The translations under genes were made by a program, and so were the position numbers. This document shows, piece by piece, positions 54,368 to 63,155 of a stretch of DNA of 64,000 nt. The notes beneath the pieces were generated by a model. It did no database searches. It was not told where the DNA came from and saw only the letters and a list, made by a program, of their open reading frames with translations. The stretch is from Reichenbachiella carrageenanivorans (GTDB taxonomy: Bacteria; Bacteroidota; Bacteroidia; Cytophagales; Cyclobacteriaceae), in contig NZ_CP106735.1 in NCBI RefSeq assembly GCF_025639805.1, forward strand, positions 4,748,736-4,812,735, read 5' to 3'. Within the stretch, counting starts at the first letter, position 1. Every line of letters starts with the position of its first letter.

Positions 54368-55060
54368 TTCATTGCCTTTCTAAAAATCATAACTATACGC
54401 AGAGCCAAAGAAAACGGGGACTTTTGAGGGAATTCGATTGTTTTCAGCCAGTAGGTGAACGGTTTCATGCTTAAACGTTGGGAACGCAGGAAGCTTGCTT
54501 AAGTAGGTAGCGCAGGGGCGGAAGCAATGAAAATAGTGAAGCTGCAGGCTGAAAACCATTCCTCTGGCCAAAATCAGCACCTTTTTTTTTCGGCATTGGA
54601 GGATTTAGCGTTAAGAAATTCACTGACAGGAGCGGTTAAAAAAGAAACACTGTTTGAGGCCGAAGGGTTGGACGAGCGAAGGGTCGGTCGAGTTTGTTTC
54701 TTTTCAGCGGAAGGCAGCGAATTTTAGCTAAATGATCCACAGCCTTGATTTTTTGGTTACTTTTTTATCAAGAAAAAAGTATCGAGCACTATCGAACATC
54801 CCGGAACGGAACGAAAAAATAACGAAAAGACAACATGTTGTATGCTGTCATGCGCACAGACGGATCACCAGTGGTTTCTGGTAAACAGCTGATGTATAGC
54901 ATGTGATTTTTACTTGCTCCACTAGCCAGCCAAGACGAGCTGCATTCTCGTTAGAGTAGAATCAGTCAGGCTGTCTTTGAAGGTCTGCTGTTGGGCTGAC
55001 AAAGTAAAAATCACTAGCTTCGTCTACATCAATTACGAATCGCACGACACATACATGGTC
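54361..55060 (+). mobile_element. Cassette R4, gene-poor, duplicate of L4
   Basis: 700 bp, the inverted counterpart of L4 (40730-41429). The single forward ORF (54527-54727, 66 codons, FSALEDLALRNSLTGAVKKE) is not convincing. Positions about 54743-54780 carry the TTGATTTTTTGGTTACTTTT repeat followed by a short A-rich arm, which can fold into a hairpin. The interest of this cassette is its presence in both arrays. Confidence 0.6.
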
Positions 55061-55067
55061 GTTAGGT
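54828..55067 (+). repeat. attC site of cassette R4
   Basis: Inverse core AGACAAC complements GTTGTCT (54361). Arms GTATGCTGTCATGCG / CGCACGACACATAC with one extra C. Distal core GTTAGGT at 55061. Confidence 0.88.
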
Positions 55068-55080
55068 GCAATTACGAATT

Positions 55081-55371
55081 ATGATAGTCACTGATAAAGA
55101 AGATAGATTTTGGTTTTTCCTTGAGGATGGAATAGACTTTTACATTGATGTGAACTGTAATGTATCAGCATTCGGATTCTCAATGCTAATAAAGTTGAAT
55201 AAAGAAGAATCTGAGAGCTATAGAAAATCAGGACATGATTTTTTAAAAGAGCTAGCTCGTGATATTCAATATTATTCTCAATCCAAATATAAAGACCGAC
55301 ACACCTCGGGTGAAATCGGAAAAATTGCACATAATGCAATAATGGCTTTTAATAAAAAAAACAGACCCTAA
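55081..55371 (+). CDS. Small hypothetical protein of cassette R5 (first gene)
   Basis: 96 residues from the ATG at 55081; a GTG at 55066 inside the core site is in frame but less likely. Starts MIVTDKEDRFWFFLEDGIDF, with a helical second half (DFLKELARDIQYYSQSKY). No recognised family. The next gene begins 9 bp downstream, so they form a two-gene cassette, a layout common for toxin-immunity or toxin-antitoxin pairs, though neither protein shows such a motif. Confidence 0.55.
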   Translation: MIVTDKEDRFWFFLEDGIDFYIDVNCNVSAFGFSMLIKLNKEESESYRKSGHDFLKELARDIQYYSQSKYKDRHTSGEIGKIAHNAIMAFNKKNRP

Positions 55372-55380
55372 AATTCATTA

Positions 55381-55812
55381 ATGAGAGAGGAAATATTCAA
55401 TGACATTAAAGAAGGAATTGAGCTTCAAAACGGAACTCATATACATTGGGACAGTCTGCTTACCGACTTAATCCCAAAATCAGAATCTCATAATATAACA
55501 GGAAATTATCTATCTATGAGTTTTGGAGTTGTTGAAATTGCTAAAGGATTAAAAATAAAACTTACAGCTACCTACTCACCGTTTGAAAACAAGACCCTTG
55601 ATTATCTCAAAGGAAGTGTCAAAGATGAAAAAGAAGCATTAGACTTGATATCTCAGCTAAAAAAATATTTAGGAAACCCTGATAGTGATGAAATTGGTGA
55701 GTGGGGTATTTGGACTCATTGGGAAAATGAAAAACATAAAATAGGAATCAGAACACGAGACCATCATGGAGGTAGTTGGTTCGAATATTATATAGAATTA
55801 AAAAGCACCTAA
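55381..55812 (+). CDS. Hypothetical protein of cassette R5 (second gene)
   Basis: 143 residues, acidic and soluble (MREEIFNDIKEGIELQNGTH; YLGNPDSDEIGEWGIWTHWE; ends HHGGSWFEYYIELK). The mix of Trp-rich strands and acidic helices recalls small immunity proteins, but I recognise no family. The stop is at the attC inverse core. Confidence 0.55.
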   Translation: MREEIFNDIKEGIELQNGTHIHWDSLLTDLIPKSESHNITGNYLSMSFGVVEIAKGLKIKLTATYSPFENKTLDYLKGSVKDEKEALDLISQLKKYLGNPDSDEIGEWGIWTHWENEKHKIGIRTRDHHGGSWFEYYIELKST

Positions 55813-56000
55813 CACGGTATATAGCAAATAGGGAGCCTAGTGGCTTACGAAAGTTCAGTACTATTTACAAACACCGCCAAATCGTTGATTTGGCTTTTAA
55901 AATGAATAAGATAAAAACAAAATACAACGATTTGGCTCAGTGCAAACTTGAAAGATTATCGCTTTCTACTGCCCTACTTGCCATATACTAAACGTTAGAG
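55807..56000 (+). repeat. attC site of cassette R5
   Basis: Inverse core ACCTAAC complements GTTAGGT (55061). Arms GTATATAGCAAATAGGG / CCCTACTTGCCATATAC with wobble-type mismatches. Distal core GTTAGAG at 55994. Confidence 0.88.
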
Positions 56001-56024
56001 CCCATCAGAGCAACTCGTAAGGTC

Positions 56025-56408
56025 ATGAGGATAATCAAACTTTTAGCCGTTTTATTTTCTATTGGTATCATCGGTTACCTTGGATATGTTGCATACTTCG
56101 TATTTAGTCCTGAAATTGAGAACTTCAAGAACAGAACCGAATTCAACTCCGAACTTTGGAAGAACTGGGAAGATACGGAAGCAAGCGCCTCTTTAAGATG
56201 GGACATGACTCATAGCCTAACCACGAACTTCGAACTCATTGGAATGTCAAGCGAACAGGTAATTGAACTTCTTGGTCAACCCTCGGGTAGGAGCAATTCT
56301 GAACTAAGATACTATCTGGGAATGTCAAGACATTGGATAGACACTGGATCATTAGTATTGGAACTTGAAGAAGGCAAGGTGGTCAACTACAGAATCTGGC
56401 ACGGTTAA
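56025..56408 (+). CDS. Membrane-anchored BamE/SmpA-like small protein of cassette R6
   Basis: 127 residues: an N-terminal membrane helix (LLAVLFSIGIIGYLGYVAYF), a linker, and a C-terminal domain (about 75-127) with IGMSSEQVIELLGQPSGRSN followed by YYLG and LVLELEEGKVVNYRIW. This is the helix-turn-strand pattern of SmpA/OmlA (BamE)-like domains, where MSxEQVxxLLGxP is the hallmark. Likely faces the periplasm. Its role as a cassette gene is unknown. Confidence 0.65.
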   Translation: MRIIKLLAVLFSIGIIGYLGYVAYFVFSPEIENFKNRTEFNSELWKNWEDTEASASLRWDMTHSLTTNFELIGMSSEQVIELLGQPSGRSNSELRYYLGMSRHWIDTGSLVLELEEGKVVNYRIWHG

Positions 56409-56446
56409 ACTCCAACGAACGAATAAGCAAGACGAAAATAAACGGG

Positions 56447-56676
56447 CTCTAACATAGCGTGATAGCGAATGCCCATGCTGCGTGACCAATGGTGTGCGGG
56501 AAACAGCACCGCCGCGCCGCTCAGGAATCAATAGAATACCGAGGAATGGTCATTCGTGACTCAAGCTGTCTCGATCAACAGGAATGGCTAAATAGACTTT
56601 TGTAGTTTGTCGCGATTCGGCTACTTTAGTGCTTTATCAAACCGTGTGGGCACATCGCCATACGCGGACGTTATCT
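56447..56676 (+). repeat. attC site of cassette R6
   Basis: Inverse core CTCTAAC complements GTTAGAG (55994); the pairing extends to GGGCTCTAAC/GTTAGAGCCC. Arms GCGTGATAGCGAATGCCCA / GTGGGCACATCGCCATACGC. Family B. Distal core GTTATCT at 56670. Confidence 0.9.
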
Positions 56677-56680
56677 TCCA

Positions 56681-57598
56681 CTAATCTTCTAAATTTAATT
56701 GCTCGGCTCGGAGTATTCTTTTATGAACTTTAGTGACTTTGTATTCCTTGTTTTCGTACGTCCCTGCAAACTCATTGTATACTTGTTTTATGGCTAAGTC
56801 ACAAACAAGAATATCCCCATTAGAGAAACTCATACTGCCTTTAACGACTTTTATCAAGTAGTCATTATCCTCTATTTCAGCATTAATCTTAATCCCCTTG
56901 TAATAAAATTGCCACTTAAACCCTTTTGAAAAGACCACTTTGAATATATTCAAGTTAGCAAATTCGATAAGTTTATACTTTTCTCTTTCAATCCCTTCCG
57001 TATCCTCAAACAAATTGTCTTTCACGTCGAAATACTCAAACTCATTTTTTAGTATAGAAGATAACTCCTCATTCGAACTATCTAATAACTGAATACTTTC
57101 AACATCATCATCTTTATCTACTTTGTCAAATACATTTTTCAACTCAGACTGTATGTTAGGATTGCTTTTAATTGCGCTATAAATAGAACTATCAATCACA
57201 AAAACATCACCTTTAACGTTATAAATATTAGTTGTATTATTTTCTCCTATCTCCTCTTTAGAAGATTTCTTCCCTTTTAGATGCTTATAGAGCTCTATAA
57301 TTACCACAACAGACCCAGCAATACCTCCTACATTATTTAGAATATCTTGCCCTGAGGTAATCAAATTTGTTACCTGTTTAAAATCTATAAACAGTTCAAT
57401 TGGAAAGCTAGCAGGTGGTAATGCTCGTAGTTTTATTTTAAGGTCATAGTCTGGAGCTAAGCTGTTCTTAACTTCACGTATGAACTCAGCAAAATGTAAT
57501 TGGCTGGTATACAGGGTATCAAAATCAATATATTCTAAATCACCCCTGTATTTGAATGTGAACTTTTCTGCTTCCATTAGGTTAATCAGGTTTCTCAT
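56681..57598 (-). CDS. Hypothetical protein in reverse orientation in cassette R7
   Basis: 305 residues encoded against the cassette direction. There is an N-terminal alpha/beta region (LEYIDFDTLYTSQLHFAEFI), one hydrophobic segment (ILNNVGGIAGSVVVIIELYK, about 90-110), and a C-terminal beta domain (KLIEFANLNIFKVVFSKGFK, WQFYYKGIKINAEIEDNDYL). No family recognised. About 40 bp between its ATG and the attC must supply a promoter, so it is independent of array transcription. Confidence 0.65.
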   Translation of the reverse strand: MRNLINLMEAEKFTFKYRGDLEYIDFDTLYTSQLHFAEFIREVKNSLAPDYDLKIKLRALPPASFPIELFIDFKQVTNLITSGQDILNNVGGIAGSVVVIIELYKHLKGKKSSKEEIGENNTTNIYNVKGDVFVIDSSIYSAIKSNPNIQSELKNVFDKVDKDDDVESIQLLDSSNEELSSILKNEFEYFDVKDNLFEDTEGIEREKYKLIEFANLNIFKVVFSKGFKWQFYYKGIKINAEIEDNDYLIKVVKGSMSFSNGDILVCDLAIKQVYNEFAGTYENKEYKVTKVHKRILRAEQLNLED

Positions 57599-57638
57599 CG
57601 CAATATATTATTTAATTAAGCATAATCTAAAAAAAGGA

Positions 57639-57830
57639 AGATAACATGGTGTATAAGAGTCATGCTATGTAGATTGTTGAGTGAGTTTTTCTGCTTTCTG
57701 GAAGCACCGCCATATCTCAGATGTGATCTATTTGAATCAAAAATTGTATAGACCAAATCAGAGATTTGGCTATTTTGAATCCGAAGCATTATCTTCACCA
57801 AAACGCACGATCTATACACAGGCGTTATGG
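57639..57830 (+). repeat. attC site of cassette R7
   Basis: Inverse core AGATAAC complements GTTATCT (pairing over GGAAGATAAC/GTTATCTTCC). Arms GTGTATAAGAGTCATGC / GCACGATCTATACAC with an extra A. Family A. Distal core GTTATGG at 57824. Confidence 0.9.
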
Positions 57831-57846
57831 GTAACAGAATTGTAAT

Positions 57847-59043
57847 ATGAAGAAAACTGCTTATGGAACTCCATTCCTTATCAATAATCAGAACGAAAGA
57901 GTTCCATTAGAAAAAGAAGCTGCAATTGATGAACTGTCAATTCAAACCTTGATCTTCGAAGAGCCCGACTGCCTTCCAATAAGTGATATTGACGAATCCT
58001 ATAATCCTGTCATTCCTGTATGTACGGAACTTAACACTCCTGTTGGCCCCTTGGATGTACTCTTAGTATCTCCCAACGGTGAGATAACAATTGTAGAAAC
58101 GAAGCTGTGGAGAAACCCAGAAGCCAGACGGAAAGTTGTAGCCCAAGTTCTGGATTATGCTAAGGAACTTTCCAACTGGTCTTACGAAGACCTTCAAAGA
58201 GAAATAAACCGAAAATTAGGCACAAAAGGCAATACTCTTTATGAATTGGCAAAATCTAAAGACCCAAATTTGACTCCATCTGAACCCGATTTTATTGATT
58301 CAGTGAGTCGAAATTTATCAAGAGGGAAATTTTTGCTTCTTATAGCTGGAGATGGTGTACGTGAAGGCGCAAAAGGTATTGCTGAATTTCTCTCGAACGC
58401 TGGTCATTTGAATTTCACATTTGCGATGGTCGAACTCAGTATTTTTAAGGCTAAGGGTTTAGGTACGTTGATTTTACCAAAAACCTTGGTAAAAACTATC
58501 GAACTTTCAAAGTTGACAGTTGAAATACCCAAAGGGCTAATATTGGCACAAAATGATGATTTTGATGACAGATCAACAGATCCTGTTGTAATTGACTCTA
58601 AAAAGGAAATAGAGCGGAATTTCTACATTAAGTTCTGGAACGAGTTGATATCGCAGTTATCATTTGACGATCCAGGGCAACCAATGCCGAATCCTGCAAA
58701 AGGAACGAACCTTTACGTATATCCAGCACAATCAAAAAAAGCATGGATAAGTGCCTACTTCTCCAAAAGCCAACAAAAGGTTGGTGTCTATTTCAGAGTT
58801 TCAGGAGATGCTGAAGGAAAGGCAATTTTGGATTCTTTAGAAGATTCTAAAGAGGATATTAGAAAGGAACTTGGTGAACAAATACGGTTTAACTGGGATG
58901 GTGATTTTAACGCAGAAATAGCAATATCAATTAACGATGTATTCAGTGACTCCAACAGAGAAGAAATAAAGGACTTTTACAAGAACTGGCTAAACCAATT
59001 TGTAAATGTTTTTAGACCAAGAATCAAAAGAAACGGATTTTGA
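57847..59043 (+). CDS. PD-(D/E)XK nuclease-like + DUF4268 protein of cassette R8
   Basis: 398 residues. The N-terminal domain has a PD-(D/E)XK core: GPLDVLLVSPNGEITIVETK (D at about 69, E-x-K at about 80-82), then RRKVVAQVLDYA. The C-terminal ~140 residues (FYIKFWNELISQL; AWISAYFSKSQQKVGVYFRV) match DUF4268, often linked to nuclease domains. It could cleave or bind nucleic acid and act in defence, although no partner is in the cassette. ATG is 23 bp after the core. Confidence 0.75.
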   Translation: MKKTAYGTPFLINNQNERVPLEKEAAIDELSIQTLIFEEPDCLPISDIDESYNPVIPVCTELNTPVGPLDVLLVSPNGEITIVETKLWRNPEARRKVVAQVLDYAKELSNWSYEDLQREINRKLGTKGNTLYELAKSKDPNLTPSEPDFIDSVSRNLSRGKFLLLIAGDGVREGAKGIAEFLSNAGHLNFTFAMVELSIFKAKGLGTLILPKTLVKTIELSKLTVEIPKGLILAQNDDFDDRSTDPVVIDSKKEIERNFYIKFWNELISQLSFDDPGQPMPNPAKGTNLYVYPAQSKKAWISAYFSKSQQKVGVYFRVSGDAEGKAILDSLEDSKEDIRKELGEQIRFNWDGDFNAEIAISINDVFSDSNREEIKDFYKNWLNQFVNVFRPRIKRNGF

Positions 59044-59055
59044 AATTGAAAATAC

Positions 59056-59249
59056 CCATAACATGCTGTGATGAAATCATGCTTGGACAGTGTAAGAAGA
59101 TGCTTTTCTGCATTATGGAAGCCCCGCCAATTCTGCGAATTGGCCTATTGAGAAATTAAAAAAGTAATAGCCCACTTCGCAGAGTTGGCTATTTAGTAGA
59201 CGAAACATTATCTTCACCAAAACGCACGATTCATACAGAGTCGTTAGCG
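59056..59249 (+). repeat. attC site of cassette R8
   Basis: Inverse core CCATAAC complements GTTATGG. Arms CTGTGATGAAATCATGC / GCACGATTCATACAG with extra left-arm bases. Family A. Distal core GTTAGCG at 59243. Confidence 0.88.
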
Positions 59250-59265
59250 GTAAAAGAACAATCAT

Positions 59266-60048
59266 ATGCACCCTTTAGATCGAATTGCAATTAATGCTCA
59301 AAAGAAAGAAGAATCATATTTTGATGAATTGGCAGATTCACAGGAGTTCTATTCATTAAAAGCTGCATGTGACACCGAAGAAACTGGACCTAATTATCCT
59401 CAAATAAAAGATATTACTGGTGGCAACTGGGATATAAAAGATCCTAAATCGATGTACAATCAATTCACGTTTTATTCGACACCTACAGATACCGCCCCAG
59501 ATTTCGGAGTTTTTAATTTGTATGGCAGTTCAAAATTCACTGATTTAGTTAGTAATGGAGTCTTAGGAACATTTAGCCTGATTATTTCAGAAAAATTTAA
59601 GAATATCCTTGAGGATTTCGAGTTAGGTAACCATTGGTTTTTTCCAGTTTACTTAAATCATAAATCCGAGACGATGAAGTATTTTGTTCTCCACTTAAAA
59701 AATGATTTGAGCGATAGGGTTATTTATGAACAATCTATCTTCTATACCCAAGAAGGGCTCATTGGAAAAAACAAAAAAGATATAACTTTTGACAGTGAAG
59801 AGCATTACCAGAAATATAGGGAAGAACTAAAGAATCAATCCCCAAACAGTCTTTTACCAAAAACAAGTATTAAGGCTAAGAAAATAGTTATTGACAATTC
59901 TATAAATATTGATGTAGTAACTTCAAAGAGAACAGGAATAGATATATTCATATCAAGTAAATTGGCTAACAAAATTCTGGAAAGTCGCCTAACAGGAATC
60001 GATGTGAAGAAGACCAAAAAGCTACATAAGAATACCGCTAACAAATGA
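59266..60048 (+). CDS. Possible DUF1629/Imm11-like protein of cassette R9
   Basis: 260 residues, soluble. Features include DFGVFNLYGSSKFTDLVSNG, FKNILEDFELGNHWFFPVYL, and a late TGIDIFISSKLANKILESRL followed by TGIDV. The combination of an 'ILEDFxLxxHxFxPV' centre and a 'ISxKLxxxILxxxLTGI' end is what I associate with DUF1629/Imm11-type proteins that neutralise or accompany polymorphic toxins. The match is from memory and moderate. The stop lies inside the attC inverse core. Confidence 0.55.
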   Translation: MHPLDRIAINAQKKEESYFDELADSQEFYSLKAACDTEETGPNYPQIKDITGGNWDIKDPKSMYNQFTFYSTPTDTAPDFGVFNLYGSSKFTDLVSNGVLGTFSLIISEKFKNILEDFELGNHWFFPVYLNHKSETMKYFVLHLKNDLSDRVIYEQSIFYTQEGLIGKNKKDITFDSEEHYQKYREELKNQSPNSLLPKTSIKAKKIVIDNSINIDVVTSKRTGIDIFISSKLANKILESRLTGIDVKKTKKLHKNTANK

Positions 60049-60154
60049 TAAGCTCAATGAAGCAAACTGAGCTATAAGGAAATTTCAGTGCGAAACAGTA
60101 AATATAGAATCAATTTAAAAGGATGTGCTCACTGAGCTTATCTGATCGTTGTAT
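60036..60154 (+). repeat. attC site of cassette R9 (short)
   Basis: Inverse core CGCTAAC complements GTTAGCG. Arms GATAAGCTCAATGA / TCACTGAGCTTATC. About 119 bp and unrelated in its centre to families A-C. Distal core GTTGTAT at 60148. Confidence 0.85.
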
Positions 60155-60157
60155 GCC

Positions 60158-60691
60158 ATGAGCGATAATCCTATGAACACAGAATATCAAGAATTCCGAA
60201 CTCGCTTCATCAAAGGATCTGCATGGATGATAATATTCTACGCTGGACTGCTAACAGCCTTTTCCTTGTTCATTATGTACTTATTGCCCAACATTTGGGT
60301 AATTCTGATAATGCTAATTCCTGCTTCTCTTCTTCCTTTTGTAATAATTTTCCTCAAATCCTATAAGGTTCGTTTCGGAACAGACTTTATTGAGACCAAA
60401 AACTTATTTCGAACCAAGAGACTTAACCTTAAAGAAATTAAAAAATTCGGCATCTATATCCGTGGCAATCGAGCTGGCCCAACCAAACTAACTAGTGAAT
60501 TCAATATGGGTGATGTGAACGATGACGATTTGCTTTTTCATAACGTTTATCTAACCACGAACGAAGAATTCGACTTGTGGAACATGCGACCTAAAAAGCA
60601 TCTAAAATTCCCTTATCGCAAAGAACTTTATAGCATAGTTAAGGAGAAAATGGCAACTCAATCAAAAAAGACGGCATACAACATGGTGTAG
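60158..60691 (+). CDS. Membrane protein with PH-like domain, cassette R10
   Basis: 177 residues from the ATG at 60158 (a TTG at 60149 inside the core is in frame). Two membrane helices (MIIFYAGLLTAFSLFIMYL; IWVILIMLIPASLLPFVII) followed by a cytoplasmic beta domain (VRFGTDFIETKNLFRTKRLN, LKEIKKFGIYI) like the PH-type domains of small bacterial membrane proteins. Function unknown. Confidence 0.65.
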   Translation: MSDNPMNTEYQEFRTRFIKGSAWMIIFYAGLLTAFSLFIMYLLPNIWVILIMLIPASLLPFVIIFLKSYKVRFGTDFIETKNLFRTKRLNLKEIKKFGIYIRGNRAGPTKLTSEFNMGDVNDDDLLFHNVYLTTNEEFDLWNMRPKKHLKFPYRKELYSIVKEKMATQSKKTAYNMV

Positions 60692-60898
60692 GCACGAATG
60701 CCCTTGCGAGCTTTCCGAACCAATGCCAGAATCAGCACCACCGCTCCTCGCGGAATCTCTAGAATACCGATAACGCATTCGTGGTTTCCTTGGCGGTCTA
60801 AATCAAACGTAATGGCTAAACAGACTTTTGTGGTTGTGCGCGGATCGGCTATCTTTCTGCTTTAATCAAGCCGTGAGGGCACATCGTCCTACACAGGC
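60676..60898 (+). repeat. attC site of cassette R10, interrupted by the IS
   Basis: Inverse core ATACAAC complements GTTGTAT. Arms GTGTAGGCACGAATGCCC / GGGCACATCGTCCTACAC. Family B. The IS follows CACAGGC, and the distal core GTTAGCG resumes at 62169. Confidence 0.88.
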
Positions 60899-60934
60899 GA
60901 TATCTATGGTAAAAACAAGCGTATTGGTCTTTTT

Positions 60935-61954
60935 TTAATCCAATTTCTCTTGATAAGGAGTTCCTCTTTTTACTACGGCGACTACTCTATGGAGTAGTTT
61001 GTTTCTCACTGCATTGAGTGCACTCATTTTACTTTTCCCTTCTTCGGTTTTCCGAAGGTAATATCCTCGAAGTTCTTTGTGACATTTGATGGCATTCATC
61101 GCACACATGTGTAGATGAAATTTGAGTTGTTTGTTGGCAAAACTTGATGTGCCTGGACTGGCAAATATGCTGGTTCCACTACTGTATTCGAAAGGAGCTA
61201 CACCGCAATAACAAGCCAGCTTTCGGTTGTCCAACATGCGAGTAAATCCTTCTGTATAAACGATCAGATCCACGGCCAAAACCTTGCCTACACTTTTCAC
61301 CGAAGTGACCAATTCGTAGAGGGCCTTTAAGTGTTTATCTATCTGAATCAATTCGTCCATTTTGGCTTCAACTTTATCTAAAGATTTTTTTAACCCACTG
61401 ATAGCTGACCTACTGATTCTTTCGATTTCACGTCCTGCTTTTGGGTCTACTTTGGTCAACTCATCTACAGCAATTTGCTGACTGTGTAAACTTTTTTGAA
61501 GCCTCATTCTGGTTTTCATTAGATCTTTGAGGCGGTTTAAGGTAGGATGTGAGAGTTTGACCAGTTTGGCATCACGTTGATGATCAAAAGCAAAATTGGC
61601 AATTCTTTCAGCGTCGATTTTGTCTGACTTACCCCTGATTAGTCCCATACTTCTTTTGATGTGCAGGGAGGATTCCAGCCAAACTTTGCATCCTCTTTTG
61701 AGCAAATACTTGACAATGTTTCTGGTATAGATACCGGTATGTTCCATGCAGAAAAGGATGTCCTCACCACAGTCATTGCCATGTTGTTTAAGCCATCTTT
61801 TCATTTTCTGGAAGCCTTCGCTATCATTACTAAACAAGCCATTGTTGCACTTCATCGATGAGCTGTTAATCAAAGCCACATCAATACTCATTTTGCTAAT
61901 GTCTATACCCACGATATGTGGGTAGAAGATTTGTTTAGGGGTGGTATTTTCCAT
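60935..61954 (-). CDS. IS110 family transposase (DEDD recombinase), copy 2
   Basis: 339 residues, same as copy 1 except Ala instead of Thr at residue 211 (HLKALYELV). DEDD motifs (GIDISKMSID, MEHTGIYT, KIDAERIA) and the Ser-containing C-terminal domain are intact, so both copies should be active. See copy 1 for the reaction. The 3' end lies only 36 bp from the element's right end. Confidence 0.95.
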   Translation of the reverse strand: MENTTPKQIFYPHIVGIDISKMSIDVALINSSSMKCNNGLFSNDSEGFQKMKRWLKQHGNDCGEDILFCMEHTGIYTRNIVKYLLKRGCKVWLESSLHIKRSMGLIRGKSDKIDAERIANFAFDHQRDAKLVKLSHPTLNRLKDLMKTRMRLQKSLHSQQIAVDELTKVDPKAGREIERISRSAISGLKKSLDKVEAKMDELIQIDKHLKALYELVTSVKSVGKVLAVDLIVYTEGFTRMLDNRKLACYCGVAPFEYSSGTSIFASPGTSSFANKQLKFHLHMCAMNAIKCHKELRGYYLRKTEEGKSKMSALNAVRNKLLHRVVAVVKRGTPYQEKLD

Positions 61955-62168
61955 AATTTCAATATTAAGTTCAAAACCTTGATGTTAGGGCATCTCGACG
62001 GATCGGGATCCCTGAATATCTATCTGAACATTTAACAATGGAAAGCAAGCCCTGAATCGCCCGATAAGTCTGGGTAACTTGGTTAGCGCGTAGTTCTGGC
62101 TTGCTTTCTTTTACTATTAAAAGTAAAACCTTTATTTCTTTGATTAATTATAGACAGGAAAGCTAAAG
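61955..62168 (-). ncRNA. Candidate bridge/seekRNA region of IS110 copy 2
   Basis: Same sequence as in copy 1: stem arms at 62098-62108 and 62041-62051, loop with CGCTAAC on the minus strand (62082-62088). Here the guide-like sequence exactly complements the adjoining target core GTTAGCG (62169-62175), more closely than at copy 1 (GTTACCT). Confidence 0.6.
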
Positions 62169-62209
62169 GTTAGCGATAATTAGGCAAGAAGAAATACTGA
62201 AAATACTTA

Positions 62210-62974
62210 ATGTCAAATTCATATGAGACTTTTATTGAATTAGTAGCTCCATTCTTTGAGCATAATGGATTTCAATATTACACCCCAAAAGGCGTAATGT
62301 GGAATGCTGAATTGATGACAAAAGAATGGAGAAAGAACAGAAATTGGAAATCACAGGCTGATTTACAAACACCTGGTTACGAATGGTATAGCTATGATGT
62401 TAGATTTGACAGCTTTGAATCGGGTATATTTCTTAAAGAAGGCAACCATTTCACGCAGTACATAAAATTACAACCCTCAACAAAGAAAACAACAGTTCTA
62501 ATTTTCGGTATAGACGTTCCAGTGATAAATGATTTTCTAAATAGGTTAACTGATAAAGTTGGAAAAATTGAGAGAAAATTCGCCCCCTTCTCTACTGTTT
62601 ATATTGATACACATTATGGCTTTCCCTCTGAATCTACAATTGGAGATTGGTACTTAGGTTATTCAAGTCAAAAAAAATCTAATGAATCATACGACAAACT
62701 AAAAGCTCATTATGAAGGACTGGTATCTGCTTTTTTTGAACAAACTAATAGTATTCAAGGTCTCTGCATTTGGTTGAAAGAAATCGACTATTACGGTTTT
62801 GACAAGAAAATATCAAACAGCAAGGAAGAAAAGTTGCTAATTGACCTCTATCTTAACTACCCCAACCTCGGAGAGATAAAATCTAAGATTGGACAGAGTA
62901 GAAATGAACAAATCAAAGATAACCTTAAAAAACTACTTAGAAATGGCACTGATTTCCTTGAAAAATATCGCTAA
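62210..62974 (+). CDS. Hypothetical soluble protein of cassette R11
   Basis: 254 residues, no signal peptide or membrane helix. Begins YETFIELVAPFFEHNGFQYY; the centre is beta-rich and aromatic (GYEWYSYDVRFDSFESGIFL; KTTVLIFGIDVPVINDFLN), and the end is helical (KDNLKKLLRNGTDFLEKY). It resembles DUF4304-like immunity-type proteins in style, but I cannot assign a family. ATG is 41 bp after the core; the stop overlaps the attC. Confidence 0.6.
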   Translation: MSNSYETFIELVAPFFEHNGFQYYTPKGVMWNAELMTKEWRKNRNWKSQADLQTPGYEWYSYDVRFDSFESGIFLKEGNHFTQYIKLQPSTKKTTVLIFGIDVPVINDFLNRLTDKVGKIERKFAPFSTVYIDTHYGFPSESTIGDWYLGYSSQKKSNESYDKLKAHYEGLVSAFFEQTNSIQGLCIWLKEIDYYGFDKKISNSKEEKLLIDLYLNYPNLGEIKSKIGQSRNEQIKDNLKKLLRNGTDFLEKYR

Positions 62975-63144
62975 CAAATGCTATGAATGAATGGGGTTTT
63001 ATCGGTCAGGATACTTTGGTGGGGATTGGAAAGTCCGCCACAAGTCTTAAATTTAAATCAAGGCCGAGCCGCGTAGGCGTGGCTATGTGCGAGTCGAGCG
63101 GTTAATGCTTTCTAATCCCCACTCATCATAGCTGGTCGTTAGGC
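62969..63144 (+). repeat. attC site of cassette R11
   Basis: Inverse core CGCTAAC complements GTTAGCG (62169), which confirms the true cassette start on the far side of the IS. Arms as in R2 (family C). Distal core GTTAGGC at 63138. Confidence 0.9.
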
Positions 63145-63155
63145 TCAATTGCGGC

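Larger units (their letters stand above)
60899..62168 (-). mobile_element. IS110-family element, copy 2, inserted in the attC of cassette R10
   Basis: 1270 bp, inverted relative to copy 1. The junctions are CACAGGC|GATATC and GCTAAAG|GTTAGCG, i.e. insertion exactly at the attC core. Orientation relative to the attC is the same as for copy 1. The two inverted copies bracket 25.7 kb including both attI sites. Confidence 0.9.
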
